Shown: positions 51,708 through 62,259 of the stretch, piece after piece
How the letters are laid out: each line of letters starts with the position of its first letter
How positions within the stretch are numbered: position 1 is the first letter of the stretch
Origin: Pseudomonas crudilactis
GTDB lineage: Bacteria; Pseudomonadota; Gammaproteobacteria; Pseudomonadales; Pseudomonadaceae
DNA length: 64,000 nt
Direction: 5' to 3'
NCBI RefSeq assembly: GCF_013433315.1
Contig: NZ_WXVV01000009.1
Coordinates: forward strand, 176,382 to 240,381
Translations under genes and position numbers: made by a program
The notes under the pieces: model-generated
Seen by the model: only the letters and a program-made list of their open reading frames with translations
The model's database searches: none
What the model was told of the DNA's origin: nothing

Positions 51708-51888
51708 GAGGTTCCCCGTCGGCCAGTGGCCGAGTGTGCTCCAAACGTTTTGTAGTAGAAAGTCGTGCACTACTACCGCGAAAAAAGTGGGCCGGATTAT
51801 GCCAGAAAAGCCCAAAAAGAGTAGGGTCCTCCCGTCGTAACGGCGAAATTCCGTCGTTACGCAGTGAATTTACCTGCGCTGAACCGTT

Positions 51889-52791
51889 TTAGTGCCGGGT
51901 ATCTGACGGCGTGTCGACGCCTGCGCCAGCGAACAATTGAGCAATATCGGCGGCGTCGAACTCATAACGCTCGTTGCAGAACTGGCAATCGATCTCGACT
52001 TTGCCACCTTGTTCGGCCACCAGTGCCTGCGCATCTTCCAGACCCAGACTGACCAGCGCGTTGCCCGAACGCTCGCGTGAGCAAGTGCAACGGAAACGCA
52101 GGTTCTGCACATCAAACAGGCGCACCTGCTCTTCATGGTAGAGGCGATGCAACACGGTTTCGTTGTCCAGGCTCAACAACTCATCGGCGGTCAGCGTGCT
52201 CGCCAGTGCGGTGAGGTGCTGCCAGCTGGCGGCGCGCTCTTCTTCGTCTTTCAGGCGGTCGGCCGGCAGTTGCTGCAGCAGCATCCCGCGGGCACGACGG
52301 CCATCGGCGAACAGCTTGAAGCGCGTGCCGACCTGTTGCGACATGACGAAATAGTTGGTGAAGCATTCCGACAGGGTTTCGCCGTCGAGATCGACAATGC
52401 CCTGGTAGCGCTGACCGACAGTCGGGTCGACGGTCAGGGTCAGGTCACCGCCCGGCATCAGGTCGGCAAGGGTCGCATCCGGCGCGATCTGCTCGGCGTT
52501 GTAACGCGCCAGGCCTCGGATCTCGCGCTCGCTGGAACATTCGATCATCAGCAGCGGGATCGGCCCTTCGGAACGCGCCTGCAGAATCAGCAAGCCATCG
52601 AACTTCAGCGTGCCTACCAGCAACGAGGCGGCCGCCATCAATTCGCCCAGCAGTTGCGCCACTGGCTCCGGGTACGGGTGCTTGGCGAGAACCTCGGCGT
52701 AGCTGCGTTCAAGCGCAACCAGTTCGCCGCGCGTGTCGCTGTCATCGAAGATGAAACGTTGGGTGAAATCGGTATCCGCTAGGTCGGTCAT
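51889..52791 (-). CDS. hslO: Redox-regulated chaperone Hsp33
   Basis: A 300-residue chaperone activated by oxidation. The C-terminal zinc site is CTCSRERSG (CxC) and CQFCNERY (CxxC). The N-terminal domain has [14 protein letters not shown] and [20 protein letters not shown] segments. It lies next to pckA as in other pseudomonads. Confidence 0.95.
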   Translation of the reverse strand: MTDLADTDFTQRFIFDDSDTRGELVALERSYAEVLAKHPYPEPVAQLLGELMAAASLLVGTLKFDGLLILQARSEGPIPLLMIECSSEREIRGLARYNAEQIAPDATLADLMPGGDLTLTVDPTVGQRYQGIVDLDGETLSECFTNYFVMSQQVGTRFKLFADGRRARGMLLQQLPADRLKDEEERAASWQHLTALASTLTADELLSLDNETVLHRLYHEEQVRLFDVQNLRFRCTCSRERSGNALVSLGLEDAQALVAEQGGKVEIDCQFCNERYEFDAADIAQLFAGAGVDTPSDTRH

Positions 52792-52896
52792 AATTTTGGG
52801 TATCTGAATGTGGTGACAAAATGGTTACAAGACGTGAAAATTTGCGCTTCTTGGCACTCTTTTTGGTGCCGACTGCTCTGCCATGGGAGGCATTTT

Positions 52897-53697
52897 ATGA
52901 ACAATCCGGGTTTGTTCCAATCAAGGTGGAACCTCGGCCGGCTGGTTCTGTGCAACGTAGTGCCGTTGGCGCTACTGGCTTTCTGGTTATGGCCTACGGG
53001 CAACTCGCTGTGTGTGATTTTCGACGAGTGGCTGTTCCGCTCGCTCAATGCACCGCTGGCCAGCAACCCGATATGGCTCCACATCTGGGCAATTGCAAGT
53101 CTGCGCCCATTCGACATCGTTGTCGGACTGATCCTGCTGACGCTGCTGATCAAGGGCGACTGGGTGTTCAAGGCGATTGATGTGCGTCGCGCATTCTTCG
53201 GTTTTTTCTCGATCCTGCTGTTGATGGTGGTGATCCGCGCGGTGTTTTCCAAGTTCGCCGATCACATGGACTGGCAACACAGCAGCCCGTCGATGGTGCT
53301 GGAAGGCGCGGTACACATCAGCGATTACTTCCCGCACCTGGAGAAAACCTGGGAGCTGAAGGATCGTTCTGGCCAGAGTTTCCCGGGGGATCATGCATCG
53401 GTATTGCTGATTTGGGCGCTATTTATGGGCGTGTTCAGTCGTACTGTCGGCCAGTTCCTGACGATCTGGGGTCTGGCGCTGTTGTTCATGCTGCCGCGAC
53501 TGGTGGCCGGTGCGCATTGGGGGCAGGACGATTACATCGGCGGTCTGCTGCTGGCGGTTTGGGCCTTGGGCTGGGGTTATTACACGCCGTTTGCGTATCA
53601 CGCCTCGAACTTCTGGTTGAAGGTGACAGCGCCGATATTCGCGCTGCTGGGCAAGTTGCCGCTGGTGTCGCGGATGAGTGTGGTGCGTAGCGCCTGA
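52897..53697 (+). CDS. PAP2-family phosphatase
   Basis: A 266-residue inner-membrane protein with about six hydrophobic segments. The PAP2 motifs are SFPGDHAS (C2) and RLVAGAHWGQDDYIGG (C3); the first K-R motif is weak. The frame is open from 52810, but ATG at 52897 starts just before the membrane part. Substrates could be undecaprenyl pyrophosphate, lipid A or phosphatidic acid. It sits between hslO and hslR, a conserved Pseudomonas order. Confidence 0.85.
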   Translation: MNNPGLFQSRWNLGRLVLCNVVPLALLAFWLWPTGNSLCVIFDEWLFRSLNAPLASNPIWLHIWAIASLRPFDIVVGLILLTLLIKGDWVFKAIDVRRAFFGFFSILLLMVVIRAVFSKFADHMDWQHSSPSMVLEGAVHISDYFPHLEKTWELKDRSGQSFPGDHASVLLIWALFMGVFSRTVGQFLTIWGLALLFMLPRLVAGAHWGQDDYIGGLLLAVWALGWGYYTPFAYHASNFWLKVTAPIFALLGKLPLVSRMSVVRSA

Positions 53698-53732
53698 TAC
53701 CGAGCTGTCTTCGGCGAGGGCTGCGCCCTCGA

Positions 53733-53797
53733 TTCGCGAGCAGGCTCGCTCCCAGATTGAAATGCAATCTCCTGTGGGAGCGAGCCTGCTCGCGAAG
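53733..53797. repeat. REP pair
   Basis: TTCGCGAGCAGGCTCGCTCC and its inverted copy flank about 25 bases, between the convergent PAP2 and hslR genes. Confidence 0.9.
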
Positions 53798-53818
53798 AGG
53801 CCAGCACCAATAACGCGA

Positions 53819-54226
53819 TTATTCGTCGTTACTGCTACCCCGAAACTTGAACAAATCCCGCCGCTGCTTCTTGCTCGGCTTGCCGTCGGTGCTCACGCCC
53901 AACGCACCCGCCTTGCGCATCGCCGCAGCCGCTTCACGCTTGGCAATACTCGCCTCGGTCTCCGCATACAACGTCTGCGCCTCCGGGGCACCACGCCGCA
54001 CAATCGACAACGCCTCGACCTTCACCGTACGCACTTCAAACCCGGTACGAATCTCGAACTCATCACCGATGCGTGGCTCTTTGCCAGGCTTGCAGCGTTC
54101 ACCGCGACAATGCACCTTGCCGCTTTCGATCGCCGCTTTGGCCAAGGCACGGGTTTTGTAAAAACGCGCAGCCCACAACCACTTGTCGAGACGGACCTTG
54201 TCGTCCTCTTCGCTTTTTTGTGCCAT
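53819..54226 (-). CDS. hslR: Ribosome-associated heat-shock protein Hsp15
   Basis: A 135-residue S4-domain protein (VRLDKWLWAARFYKTRALAK) that binds free 50S subunits with stalled peptidyl-tRNA. The lysine-rich C-terminal tail (GKPSKKQRRDLFKFRG) is typical. ATG at 54226 gives MAQKSEEDDKVRLDKW; the frame continues upstream but without homology. Confidence 0.92.
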   Translation of the reverse strand: MAQKSEEDDKVRLDKWLWAARFYKTRALAKAAIESGKVHCRGERCKPGKEPRIGDEFEIRTGFEVRTVKVEALSIVRRGAPEAQTLYAETEASIAKREAAAAMRKAGALGVSTDGKPSKKQRRDLFKFRGSSNDE

Positions 54227-54342
54227 TTGAATTCCTCGTTCGGCCAGTAGTCGGAACTGTACTACCGTTTCTGGCGGGCGCAAGAACTCGGCCCTCCAGA
54301 TAGACTGTGATCTTGGCCGGCGCGTCGGCATGGAGTGATCGA

Positions 54343-55122
54343 GTGACTAAATTTCCGTCTTCATTAACCTCGAACCACACCGGTTGCCAGGGCTGCCAGC
54401 ACAGTGAACCGTTGGGCTTCGATTTTGACTTTGCCTACCAACCTATCGTCGATCTGCGCAACCAGTCGGTTTTCGCCCATGAAGCGCTGGTCCGTGGGGT
54501 GCGCGGTGAAGGCGCACTGACTGTGTTGGATCAGGTTACAGAAGACAACCGCTACCGTTTCGACCAGCTCTGCCGGACCCGCGCCATCGAAGGCGCGGCC
54601 AATCTAAATATGCAGACACACTTGTCGATCAACTTCATGCCCAACGCGGTCTATCGTCCAGAGCTGTGCATTCGCAGTACGCTCGAGGCGGCAAAAAAAC
54701 ACCATTTCCCGATTGACCGACTGATTTTCGAAACCCTGGAAAGCGAGCACGTAGATAACTATCGCCATTTGACCAATATTCTGCGTGAATACCGCGAATT
54801 CGGCTTCAAGACCGCTATCGATGATTTCGGTGCCGGTTATTCGGGGCTCAATCTGCTGGCTGATTTCCAACCGGACCTGATCAAACTCGACATGGCGCTG
54901 ATCCGCGATGTCGATCAAGACCGTGTTCGTCAGGCGATCGTCCGGGGGATTGTCACAATCTGTGCGGAGTTGGACGTTACAGTCATTGCCGAAGGCATCG
55001 AGAGCGCCGGTGAACGGGATTTCCTGGCGGATTGTGGAATTTTTCTGATGCAGGGCTACTGGTTCGCCAAACCTGCATTCAAAGCGTTGGCCCAGGTTTC
55101 ACCTGAGGCCTGGACGCGTTAA
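54343..55122 (+). CDS. rimA: EAL-domain c-di-GMP phosphodiesterase of the rim operon
   Basis: A 259-residue protein (start GTG at 54343 with GGAG seven bases upstream; an ATG at 54307 has no good site). The EAL domain is complete: HEALVRG, INFMPNA with N, LIFETLES, IDDFGAGYSGL, LIKLDMALIR and VIAEGIES. All metal and catalytic residues appear present. It is followed by the RimB-like protease and RimK. In P. fluorescens the RimA-RimB-RimK system modifies ribosomal protein S6, and RimA and c-di-GMP control RimK activity. Confidence 0.9.
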   Translation: MTKFPSSLTSNHTGCQGCQHSEPLGFDFDFAYQPIVDLRNQSVFAHEALVRGVRGEGALTVLDQVTEDNRYRFDQLCRTRAIEGAANLNMQTHLSINFMPNAVYRPELCIRSTLEAAKKHHFPIDRLIFETLESEHVDNYRHLTNILREYREFGFKTAIDDFGAGYSGLNLLADFQPDLIKLDMALIRDVDQDRVRQAIVRGIVTICAELDVTVIAEGIESAGERDFLADCGIFLMQGYWFAKPAFKALAQVSPEAWTR

Positions 55123-55138
55123 TCGTTGGTTTTTTCTA

Positions 55139-55618
55139 TTGAAGACATTTGATCATTTGACCGTTGTCGGTCTGCGCGAGTGGGTGGCGCTCCCTGATCT
55201 GGGAGTCGCAGGCCTGCGAGCGAAAATCGACACCGGCGCCAGCACCTCCAGCCTGCACGCCACCGACATCGAACCGTTCGAACGTGACGGTGAAAAGTGG
55301 GTGCGTTTCACCGCGCATCTGGGCACGGTGGTGCAGTTGCGTCACCGCCGCTGCGAAGCGCTACTGGTGACGCGCAAAACCATCAAAAGCTCCAACGGCC
55401 ATGCCCAGGAGCGCTATGTGATCAGCACCACTCTGGCCTTGGGTGATCGGGTCTGGCCGATCGAGTTCACCCTCGCCTGCCGCAAATCCATGCGCTATCG
55501 CCTGTTGCTCGGTTCCAAAGCCCTGATCGATGGCCATCTGGTCGTCAATCCGGGCATCAAGTATGTACAAGACAAGCCGGTGTTCCCGGTATCTACCTCC
55601 TCCACAGGTGTTGCATGA
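55139..55618 (+). CDS. rimB: RimB-type retropepsin-like protease
   Basis: A 159-residue protein of the DUF785/RloA2 'ATP-dependent zinc protease' family. The aspartyl-protease-like motif [13 protein letters not shown] is near residues 28-40. It begins at TTG 55139, since no ATG gives the family N-terminus. In the Rim system it removes or trims glutamates added to S6. It overlaps rimK by 4 bases. Confidence 0.9.
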   Translation: MKTFDHLTVVGLREWVALPDLGVAGLRAKIDTGASTSSLHATDIEPFERDGEKWVRFTAHLGTVVQLRHRRCEALLVTRKTIKSSNGHAQERYVISTTLALGDRVWPIEFTLACRKSMRYRLLLGSKALIDGHLVVNPGIKYVQDKPVFPVSTSSTGVA

Positions 55619-56520
55619 AGATCGCTGTGCTGTCGCGGAACCCGCGTCTGTATTCCACCCGCCGTCTGGTCGAAGCCGGAACCGAGCGCGGGCATGAAAT
55701 GGTAGTGATCGACACCTTGCGCGCCTACATGAACATCGCCAGCCACAAGCCGCAGATTCACTATCGCGGCAAACCGCTGGAAGGCTTTGACGCGGTGATT
55801 CCACGGATCGGCGCGTCGGTGACGTTCTACGGCTGCGCGGTGTTGCGTCAGTTCGAAATGATGGGGGTATTCCCGCTCAACGAATCGGTGGCCATCGCCC
55901 GTTCACGGGACAAGCTGCGTTCGCTGCAACTGTTGTCGCGTCGCGGTATTGGTCTGCCGGTGACTGGTTTTGCGCACTCGCCGGATGACATTCCCGATTT
56001 GATCGACATGGTCAACGGTGCGCCATTGGTGATCAAGGTGCTGGAAGGCACCCAGGGTATCGGCGTGGTGTTGTGCGAAACCGCGACCGCTGCCGAATCG
56101 GTGATCGAGGCGTTCATGGGCCTGAAGCAGAACATCATGGTTCAGGAGTACATCAAGGAAGCCGGCGGTGCGGATATTCGCTGCTTCGTGGTCGGTGACA
56201 AAGTCATCGCGGCAATGAAGCGTCAGGCCAAACCGGGTGAGTTCCGTTCAAATCTGCATCGCGGCGGCAGCGCCAGCCTGATCAAGATTACGCCAGAAGA
56301 GCGCATGACTGCGCTGCGTGCGGCCAAGGTCATGGGCCTGGCGGTGGCAGGTGTGGATATCCTGCGCTCCAATCACGGGCCGCTGGTGATGGAAGTGAAC
56401 TCGTCGCCGGGGCTGGAAGGGATCGAGACCACTACCGGCAAGAATGTGGCGGGGATCATCATTGAGCATCTTGAGAAGAATGGCGGGCCGAATATGACTC
56501 GGACCAAAGGCAAGGGCTAG
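55615..56520 (+). CDS. rimK: Ribosomal protein S6 glutamate ligase
   Basis: A 301-residue ATP-grasp enzyme that adds glutamates to the C-terminus of ribosomal protein S6. The family segments [60 protein letters not shown] and [14 protein letters not shown] (metal-binding E/N) are present. It ends the rimABK operon. In P. fluorescens this pathway tunes the proteome between motility and virulence. Confidence 0.96.
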   Translation: MKIAVLSRNPRLYSTRRLVEAGTERGHEMVVIDTLRAYMNIASHKPQIHYRGKPLEGFDAVIPRIGASVTFYGCAVLRQFEMMGVFPLNESVAIARSRDKLRSLQLLSRRGIGLPVTGFAHSPDDIPDLIDMVNGAPLVIKVLEGTQGIGVVLCETATAAESVIEAFMGLKQNIMVQEYIKEAGGADIRCFVVGDKVIAAMKRQAKPGEFRSNLHRGGSASLIKITPEERMTALRAAKVMGLAVAGVDILRSNHGPLVMEVNSSPGLEGIETTTGKNVAGIIIEHLEKNGGPNMTRTKGKG

Positions 56521-56535
56521 AGCTAAGAGCAGAAG

Positions 56536-56713
56536 CCCCTCACCCTAACCCTCTCCCGGAGGGAGAGGGGACTGATTGGGGGATGCATAAAAGATACGCC
56601 GACCTGATCCTGCTGTGTCGAATCCACAATCGCCCCAGTCTTTCACGTCGATGTATGACGCAAGGCACCTCGGTCTGCCCCCTCTCCCTCCGGGAGAGGG
56701 TTGGGGTGAGGGG
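56536..56713. repeat. MITE-like repeat, copy 3
   Basis: CCCCTCACCCTAACCCTCTC and the inverted end GAGAGGGTTGGGGTGAGGGG, the best-preserved terminal repeats of the four copies, with the core starting GACTGATTGGGGGA. Confidence 0.85.
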
Positions 56714-56721
56714 CTTTTGAT

Positions 56722-58035
56722 CTACACAGCGTCCCTAGGCAACATTAGCCCCAACGGCAACCGCACCCGCGCTTCCAGCCCCCCTCCAGACCGGTTACGC
56801 AATTCAACATTGCCGCCATGCATAGAAGCAATCCGCTTCACGATCGCCAACCCCAAGCCCGTGCCCTTCCCGCCCCGTGCACGATCGCCTCGGGTAAACG
56901 GGTTGAAGATCGCCTCCAGCTCCGAAGGATCAATCCCCGCACCACGGTCCATCACGCTCAGCACCACATAAGGCGCACTGACGTCACCGGACACATAAGC
57001 CGCTACTTCCACGCTACCGCCGGCATGGTTCAAAGCGTTGCCGATCAGGTTGTTGAGCAAGCGTTTCATCGACACCCGACGCAGCGGAAACGGCTGAATC
57101 GGCTCCAGACGCAAACGCACCTTCTCTTCATTCTGGTTGTACGGCGCCGCCACTTCGCGCACCAGATCGGTCAGATCCACCTCCTCCACCGACTCGTCGC
57201 GACCGTCGCGGATGAACGCGAGGAACTGGTCGAGAATCGCGTCCATGTCTTCGATGTCGCGGACCATGTCATCGGTCAAGTCATTGCGATCGCCCATCAG
57301 CTCCAGCGACAGCCGCAACCGGGTCAACGGTGTACGCAAGTCATGGGACACGCCGGCCAGCATCAACTCGCGCTCGCGGCCGGCCTGCTCGACGTCTTCA
57401 GCCATCTGGTTGAAGGCGCGATACACCTCGGTCATCTCGCTCGGCGTATCGCTGATCGGCAGACGCACACTGCGACCCTGACCGAGTTGCCGGGCGGCAT
57501 AGACCAGACGCTTCAAGGGTTGGTTGAGCTGGCTGACGAAAATCCATGCAGATGCCGTCGACAGCAAACCGATGGCGAGGAACCAGCCGAGCACGTTCCA
57601 GATTTTCTGGCCACGCAACGGGTGCGGATACAACGGCACCTTCAGCCAACCATCACCGAGACTCGGCGCACGCACCCACAACGCCGGCGGCGAGTGCATG
57701 CGCAAACGCACTTCAGTGTCGGCACCGAGTTCCGCCTGCATTTGCCGTTGGTAGATTTCGCTGTACGGCCAGTGCTGTTCGCCTTCCGGCACACCGGCGC
57801 CGACCACCCGGATCAGAGTCGCGGCATCAGCGATCTTCGCGCGGTTTTCTTCGTCGGCAGCCCAATAGGCACGCAGCGTCAGGGCGACGCCATGGCTGTA
57901 TTGGCGATCCACCAGCACGTCCTCGTTCATCAACAGATAAACCAGGGTCAGCGCCTTGGAAAACAGCACGACGATAAGCACCAGCCAAAGGGTGCGGGAG
58001 AAAAAGCTTTGGGGGAACCAGACGGGGGTCTTCAT
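56722..58035 (-). CDS. amgS: EnvZ/AmgS-type sensor histidine kinase
   Basis: A 437-residue inner-membrane kinase. Membrane segments at about 14-36 and 150-172 flank a periplasmic domain. A HAMP domain follows, then the H-box AGVSHDLRTPLTRLRLSLEL, N-box NNLIGNALNHA, G1 DRGAGIDP and G2 GGKGTGLGLAIV. Together with the next gene it is the EnvZ-OmpR pair, called AmgS-AmgR in P. aeruginosa, where it answers membrane stress and aminoglycosides. A REP-like stretch separates the two genes. Confidence 0.93.
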   Translation of the reverse strand: MKTPVWFPQSFFSRTLWLVLIVVLFSKALTLVYLLMNEDVLVDRQYSHGVALTLRAYWAADEENRAKIADAATLIRVVGAGVPEGEQHWPYSEIYQRQMQAELGADTEVRLRMHSPPALWVRAPSLGDGWLKVPLYPHPLRGQKIWNVLGWFLAIGLLSTASAWIFVSQLNQPLKRLVYAARQLGQGRSVRLPISDTPSEMTEVYRAFNQMAEDVEQAGRERELMLAGVSHDLRTPLTRLRLSLELMGDRNDLTDDMVRDIEDMDAILDQFLAFIRDGRDESVEEVDLTDLVREVAAPYNQNEEKVRLRLEPIQPFPLRRVSMKRLLNNLIGNALNHAGGSVEVAAYVSGDVSAPYVVLSVMDRGAGIDPSELEAIFNPFTRGDRARGGKGTGLGLAIVKRIASMHGGNVELRNRSGGGLEARVRLPLGLMLPRDAV

Positions 58036-58049
58036 CTATAACCGCTACA

Positions 58050-58140
58050 CACTTGCAGGAGCGAGCAATGCTCGCATATTGCGGATTGCGAGTCTGCGGG
58101 CACGGCCGTTCGACCAAACCCTGCAGACCCGCTCCTACAA
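58050..58140. repeat. REP-like inverted repeat, degenerate
   Basis: TGCAGGAGCGAGCAATGCTC and CAGACCCGCTCCTACA flank a GC-rich middle, between the amgR and amgS genes on the minus strand. Confidence 0.65.
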
Positions 58141-58148
58141 ATCACCGA

Positions 58149-58889
58149 TCACTTGGTGGCGGCACCATCGGGAACGAACACGTAGCCCACACCCCAGACA
58201 GTCTGGATATAGCGCGGCTTTGATGGATCAGGCTCGATCATGCGGCGCAGACGGGAAATCTGCACGTCGATGGAACGCTCGAGGGCATCCCACTCGCGGC
58301 CACGGGCCAGGTTCATCAGTTTGTCGCGGGTCAGCGGCTGACGCGCGTTCATCACCAGGGCCTTGAGTACCGCAAACTCACCGGTGGTGAGCATGTGCAC
58401 TTCGTCGCCGCGTTTGAGTTCGCGGGTGGCCAGCGACAATACGTAATCACCGAAGGTGACGTTTTCGTCTTCGCTGCCCGGCGCGCCCGGTACCGGTGCG
58501 GCCTGACGACGCAGTACAGCTTTGACCCGGGCCATCAGTTCGTCCGGATTGAACGGTTTGGCCAGGTAATCGTCGGCGCCCAGTTCCAGCCCCTTGATAC
58601 GGCTCATCTCATCGCCCTTGGCGGTGAGCATGATGATCGGGATCTGGTTGTTCGCGGCCCGCAGACGGCGGCACGCGGTCAGACCGTCTTCGCCAGGCAA
58701 CATCAGGTCGAGGACGACCAGATTGAAGACTTCACGCGACAGCAGACGATCCATCTGCTCGGTGTTCGGTACGGTACGGGCGCGGTAGCCCTTGCTGACG
58801 AAAAAACGTTCCAGCAGGCTGCTTAGGCCCGGATCGTCGTCAACGATGAGAATTTTTTCGCCTTCAGCAGTTTGTGCAGTGCTGCTCAT
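58149..58889 (-). CDS. amgR: OmpR/AmgR-type response regulator
   Basis: A 246-residue regulator. The receiver has LVVLDLMLPGEDG with the phospho-Asp and KPFNPDEL. The C-terminal winged helix ends in RYIQTVWGVGYVFVPDG. The ATG at 58889 follows AAGGAG. It is divergent from tex. It pairs with the kinase 113 bases downstream. Confidence 0.95.
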   Translation of the reverse strand: MSSTAQTAEGEKILIVDDDPGLSSLLERFFVSKGYRARTVPNTEQMDRLLSREVFNLVVLDLMLPGEDGLTACRRLRAANNQIPIIMLTAKGDEMSRIKGLELGADDYLAKPFNPDELMARVKAVLRRQAAPVPGAPGSEDENVTFGDYVLSLATRELKRGDEVHMLTTGEFAVLKALVMNARQPLTRDKLMNLARGREWDALERSIDVQISRLRRMIEPDPSKPRYIQTVWGVGYVFVPDGAATK

Positions 58890-59247
58890 TGGATGCTCCT
58901 TTTAGCTCGGCGCGCATTATGGCGTAGCTGCCGTTATACGCACCGTGTGCATTGTTAGCAGATTTTTCCTTCACTGCCAGAAAACCGGGGTTTATGCCTA
59001 CAGACTGCGACGCCCCCGAATGACAGAACGCTGGTTATAATGCGCGGCGTTTTGTGCCAGGCAACGTCTGAATCGTTACCGCAGGTGGCAGGCTTTTTTT
59101 CCTGCCTAGCGCAGTAATTGTTCGATTTCACGGGTCAATGGGCTGCCTTTTGACCCAGGCAGCGGCAATTTTCTAGCCGCTCAACCAGACTCCGGGCCTT
59201 TATTTGCGTGCCTGAGAGCCTGATTTCACACTATGTCAGGTGGTTTT
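58890..59247. other. Intergenic region between amgR and tex with several hairpins
   Basis: About 350 bases. GGCAGG/CCTGCC (59087-59092 and 59101-59106) pair around a T-rich loop. GGGTCAA (59132-59138) pairs with TTGACCC (59150-59156), while the overlapping GCTGCC (59142-59147) can pair instead with GGCAGC (59158-59163). Part may be a leader RNA of tex. No ORF is supported. Confidence 0.5.
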
Positions 59248-61572
59248 ATGGACAGCATCAACAGCCGCATTGCCGAGGAACTCGGCGTACGCCCACAACA
59301 GGTCGAAGCGGCCGTCGCGCTACTCGATGAAGGCTCTACCGTTCCCTTCATCGCCCGTTACCGGAAAGAAGTCACCGGCAGCCTCGATGACACCCAGTTG
59401 CGTCATCTGGAAGAGCGTCTGCGCTACCTGCGAGAACTCGACGAACGGCGCATCAGCATCCTCGCCAGCATCGAAGAGCAAGGCAAACTCACCCCTGCCC
59501 TCGAGCGCGACATCAAACTCGCCGACACCAAGACCCGCCTCGAAGACTTGTACCTGCCGTACAAGCAGAAGCGCCGCACCAAGGGCCAGATTGCCCTGGA
59601 AGCCGGCCTCGGCGACCTGGCCGACGGCTTGTTCAACGACCCGAACCTGGCCCCGGAAACCGAAGCCGCACGCTTCGTTGATGCCGAAAAAGGCGTGGCA
59701 GACGTGAAGGCCGCGCTGGAAGGCGCCAAGTACATCCTCATGGAGCGCTTCGCTGAAGACGCCAGCCTGCTGGAAAAACTGCGTAACTACCTGAAACAGG
59801 AAGCGACCCTCAGTGCCCGCGTCATCGCCGGCAAGGAAGAGGAAGGCGCCAAGTTCCGCGACTACTTCGAACACGACGAACCACTGAAAAGCATGCCGTC
59901 GCACCGCGCGCTGGCGATTTTCCGTGGCCGCAACGAAGGCATCCTCAGCTCCGCGCTGAAAGTCGGCGACGAGCTGCCGGGCACCATGCACCCGTGCGAA
60001 GGCATGATCGGCCAGCAATTCAACATCCAGAACCAGAACCGCCCGGCCGACAAATGGCTCGGCGAAGTGGTGCGCTGGACGTGGAAGGTCAAGCTCTACA
60101 CGCACCTGGAAACCGACCTGCTCGGCGAACTGCGTGACGGCGCCGAAACCGAGGCGATCAACGTGTTCGCCCACAACCTGCACGACCTGCTGCTGGCCGC
60201 CCCGGCCGGCCCGCGCGCAACCCTGGGTCTCGACCCGGGCCTGCGTACTGGCTGCAAGGTTGCCGTGGTCGACTCGACCGGCAAACTGCTCGATCACGCC
60301 ACGGTCTATCCGCACGTGCCGCACAACAAGTGGGATCAGACCATCGCCATTCTGGCCGCCCTGTGCGCCAAGCACTCGGTCGATCTGATCGCCATCGGCA
60401 ACGGCACCGCCAGCCGCGAAACCGACAAACTGGCAATCGAGCTGATCAAAAAATATCCAGCGATGAAAATGACCAAGGTCATGGTTTCCGAGGCCGGTGC
60501 ATCGGTGTACTCGGCGTCGGAACTGGCGGCCAAGGAATTCCCGGATCTGGATGTGTCGATCCGTGGCGCGGTGTCCATCGCTCGTCGTCTGCAGGATCCA
60601 CTGGCTGAACTGGTGAAAATCGATCCGAAATCCATCGGTGTCGGCCAGTACCAGCACGACGTTTCGCAGCTGAAACTGGCGCGTGGTCTGGACGCTGTGG
60701 TCGAGGATTGCGTGAACGCCGTCGGCGTTGATGTGAACACCGCTTCGGTGGCGCTGCTAGCCCGTATCTCCGGCCTCAACGCAACGCTGGCACAGAACAT
60801 CGTCGCGCACCGCGACGAGCACGGCGCGTTCAAAACCCGTGCAGCGCTGAAGAAAGTCGCGCGTCTGGGCGAAAAAACCTTCGAACAGGCAGCCGGTTTC
60901 TTGCGCGTGATGAACGGCGATAACCCGCTGGATTCGTCGGCAGTGCACCCGGAAGCCTATCCGCTGGTGCAGCGCATTGCCGCTGAAACCGACCGTGATA
61001 TCCGTTCGCTGATCGGCGATGCAAGCTTCCTCAAGCGTCTGGATCCGAAGAAATTCACCGACGAGACCTTCGGTCTGCCAACCGTCACCGACATCATCCA
61101 GGAACTGGAAAAGCCGGGCCGCGACCCGCGTCCTGAGTTCAAGACGGCCGAGTTCCAGGAAGGCGTCGAAGATCTGAAAGACCTGCAACTGGGGATGATC
61201 CTCGAAGGCGTGGTCACCAACGTGACCGCGTTCGGCGCATTCGTCGATATCGGCGTGCATCAGGACGGTCTGGTGCACATCTCGGCGCTGTCGGAGAAGT
61301 TCATCAAGGATCCGCGCGAAGCGGTAAAGGCCGGAGACGTGGTCAAGGTGAAAGTCATGGAAGTCGACATTCCACGCAAACGCGTCGGCCTGTCGATGCG
61401 CATGGGCGACACCCCGGGCGAGAAGATCGACGGTGCCCGTGGCTCGCGTCCGGGCTCGGCGCAGCGCCAGCCTTCGAACAATGCGCCACGCAAGGAAACC
61501 GCGACCGCCGCGCCAGTGAACAACGCGATGGCCTCACTGTTCGCCAACGCCAAGCAGTTGAAGAAACGTTGA
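59248..61572 (+). CDS. tex: Transcription accessory protein Tex
   Basis: A 774-residue RNA-binding protein. The helical N-terminal part includes [21 protein letters not shown] YqgF-like nuclease fold ([20 protein letters not shown]), helix-hairpin-helix segments ([16 protein letters not shown]) and a C-terminal S1 domain ([34 protein letters not shown]) follow in the usual order. The start at 59248 follows AGGTGG; a further ATG at 59233 adds five residues. It lies next to amgR, as in P. aeruginosa. It overlaps the thioesterase gene by one base. Confidence 0.96.
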   Translation: MDSINSRIAEELGVRPQQVEAAVALLDEGSTVPFIARYRKEVTGSLDDTQLRHLEERLRYLRELDERRISILASIEEQGKLTPALERDIKLADTKTRLEDLYLPYKQKRRTKGQIALEAGLGDLADGLFNDPNLAPETEAARFVDAEKGVADVKAALEGAKYILMERFAEDASLLEKLRNYLKQEATLSARVIAGKEEEGAKFRDYFEHDEPLKSMPSHRALAIFRGRNEGILSSALKVGDELPGTMHPCEGMIGQQFNIQNQNRPADKWLGEVVRWTWKVKLYTHLETDLLGELRDGAETEAINVFAHNLHDLLLAAPAGPRATLGLDPGLRTGCKVAVVDSTGKLLDHATVYPHVPHNKWDQTIAILAALCAKHSVDLIAIGNGTASRETDKLAIELIKKYPAMKMTKVMVSEAGASVYSASELAAKEFPDLDVSIRGAVSIARRLQDPLAELVKIDPKSIGVGQYQHDVSQLKLARGLDAVVEDCVNAVGVDVNTASVALLARISGLNATLAQNIVAHRDEHGAFKTRAALKKVARLGEKTFEQAAGFLRVMNGDNPLDSSAVHPEAYPLVQRIAAETDRDIRSLIGDASFLKRLDPKKFTDETFGLPTVTDIIQELEKPGRDPRPEFKTAEFQEGVEDLKDLQLGMILEGVVTNVTAFGAFVDIGVHQDGLVHISALSEKFIKDPREAVKAGDVVKVKVMEVDIPRKRVGLSMRMGDTPGEKIDGARGSRPGSAQRQPSNNAPRKETATAAPVNNAMASLFANAKQLKKR

Positions 61573-61955
61573 TGGAGATTCCGGCCGGGCTCGTCGAGAG
61601 CGCGTTTTTCAAGCTGTTGGGCTGCCGCCTGCACAGCCTGGAAACCGGGGTGGCGCAAGTCGCCCTGGTGCTGGAACCGGAACTGCGCAATCGCGGCGGC
61701 AAATTGCACGGTGGCGCGCTGTTCAGTCTGGTCGACATCGCCATGGGGCTGGCCTGTTCCAGCACCCACGGCTTCGATCAGCAGAGCGCGACCATCGAGT
61801 GCAAGATCAACTATATCCGCGCCGTTTCCGACGGTGAGGTGCTGTGCACGGCACGGGTGATTCACCCGGGCCGGCGCACGTTGGTGGTCGAAGCCGACGT
61901 GATGCAGGGCGACAAACTGGTCGCAAAAGCGCAAGGCACCTTCGCTGTCCTGTAG
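61572..61955 (+). CDS. PaaI-type hotdog thioesterase
   Basis: A 127-residue protein ([20 protein letters not shown]). RNRGGKLHGGALFSLVDIAM contains the HGG and the catalytic Asp of the PaaI family. The ATG overlaps the tex stop (TGATG), so the genes are coupled. The thioester substrate is unknown. Confidence 0.9.
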   Translation: MEIPAGLVESAFFKLLGCRLHSLETGVAQVALVLEPELRNRGGKLHGGALFSLVDIAMGLACSSTHGFDQQSATIECKINYIRAVSDGEVLCTARVIHPGRRTLVVEADVMQGDKLVAKAQGTFAVL

Positions 61956-62012
61956 CTTGTGGTCATCAATTTGAGTTAATTTCGGCGCTGTGATCGCAGC
62001 GTCGAGCTTTTC

Positions 62013-62101
62013 TGTGGGAGCGAGCTTGCTCGCGAAGAGGGCGTTTCAGTCAGCCTCAAGTCGCCTGACACTCCGCCTTCGCGAGCAAGCTCGCTCCCAC
62101 A
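62013..62101. repeat. REP pair
   Basis: Two inverted GGGAGCGAGCTTGCTCGCGA palindromes about 40 bases apart, between the thioesterase gene and gshA. The rest of this 300-bp gap shows nothing else. Confidence 0.9.
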
Positions 62102-62259
62102 GTTCGCGTGCATCCGCCAGATTCAGGGAATGAAGTTGGCGATTCAATGGGGGCTTACAGGCCCGAAAAACCAGGCGAAAACGCCAGTTTCAACTTCACC
62201 CTTGTAGACCGTCCTGCCCACCCCCATATTGGGGCGACTGACGCGTGAAGGAATCCAAA

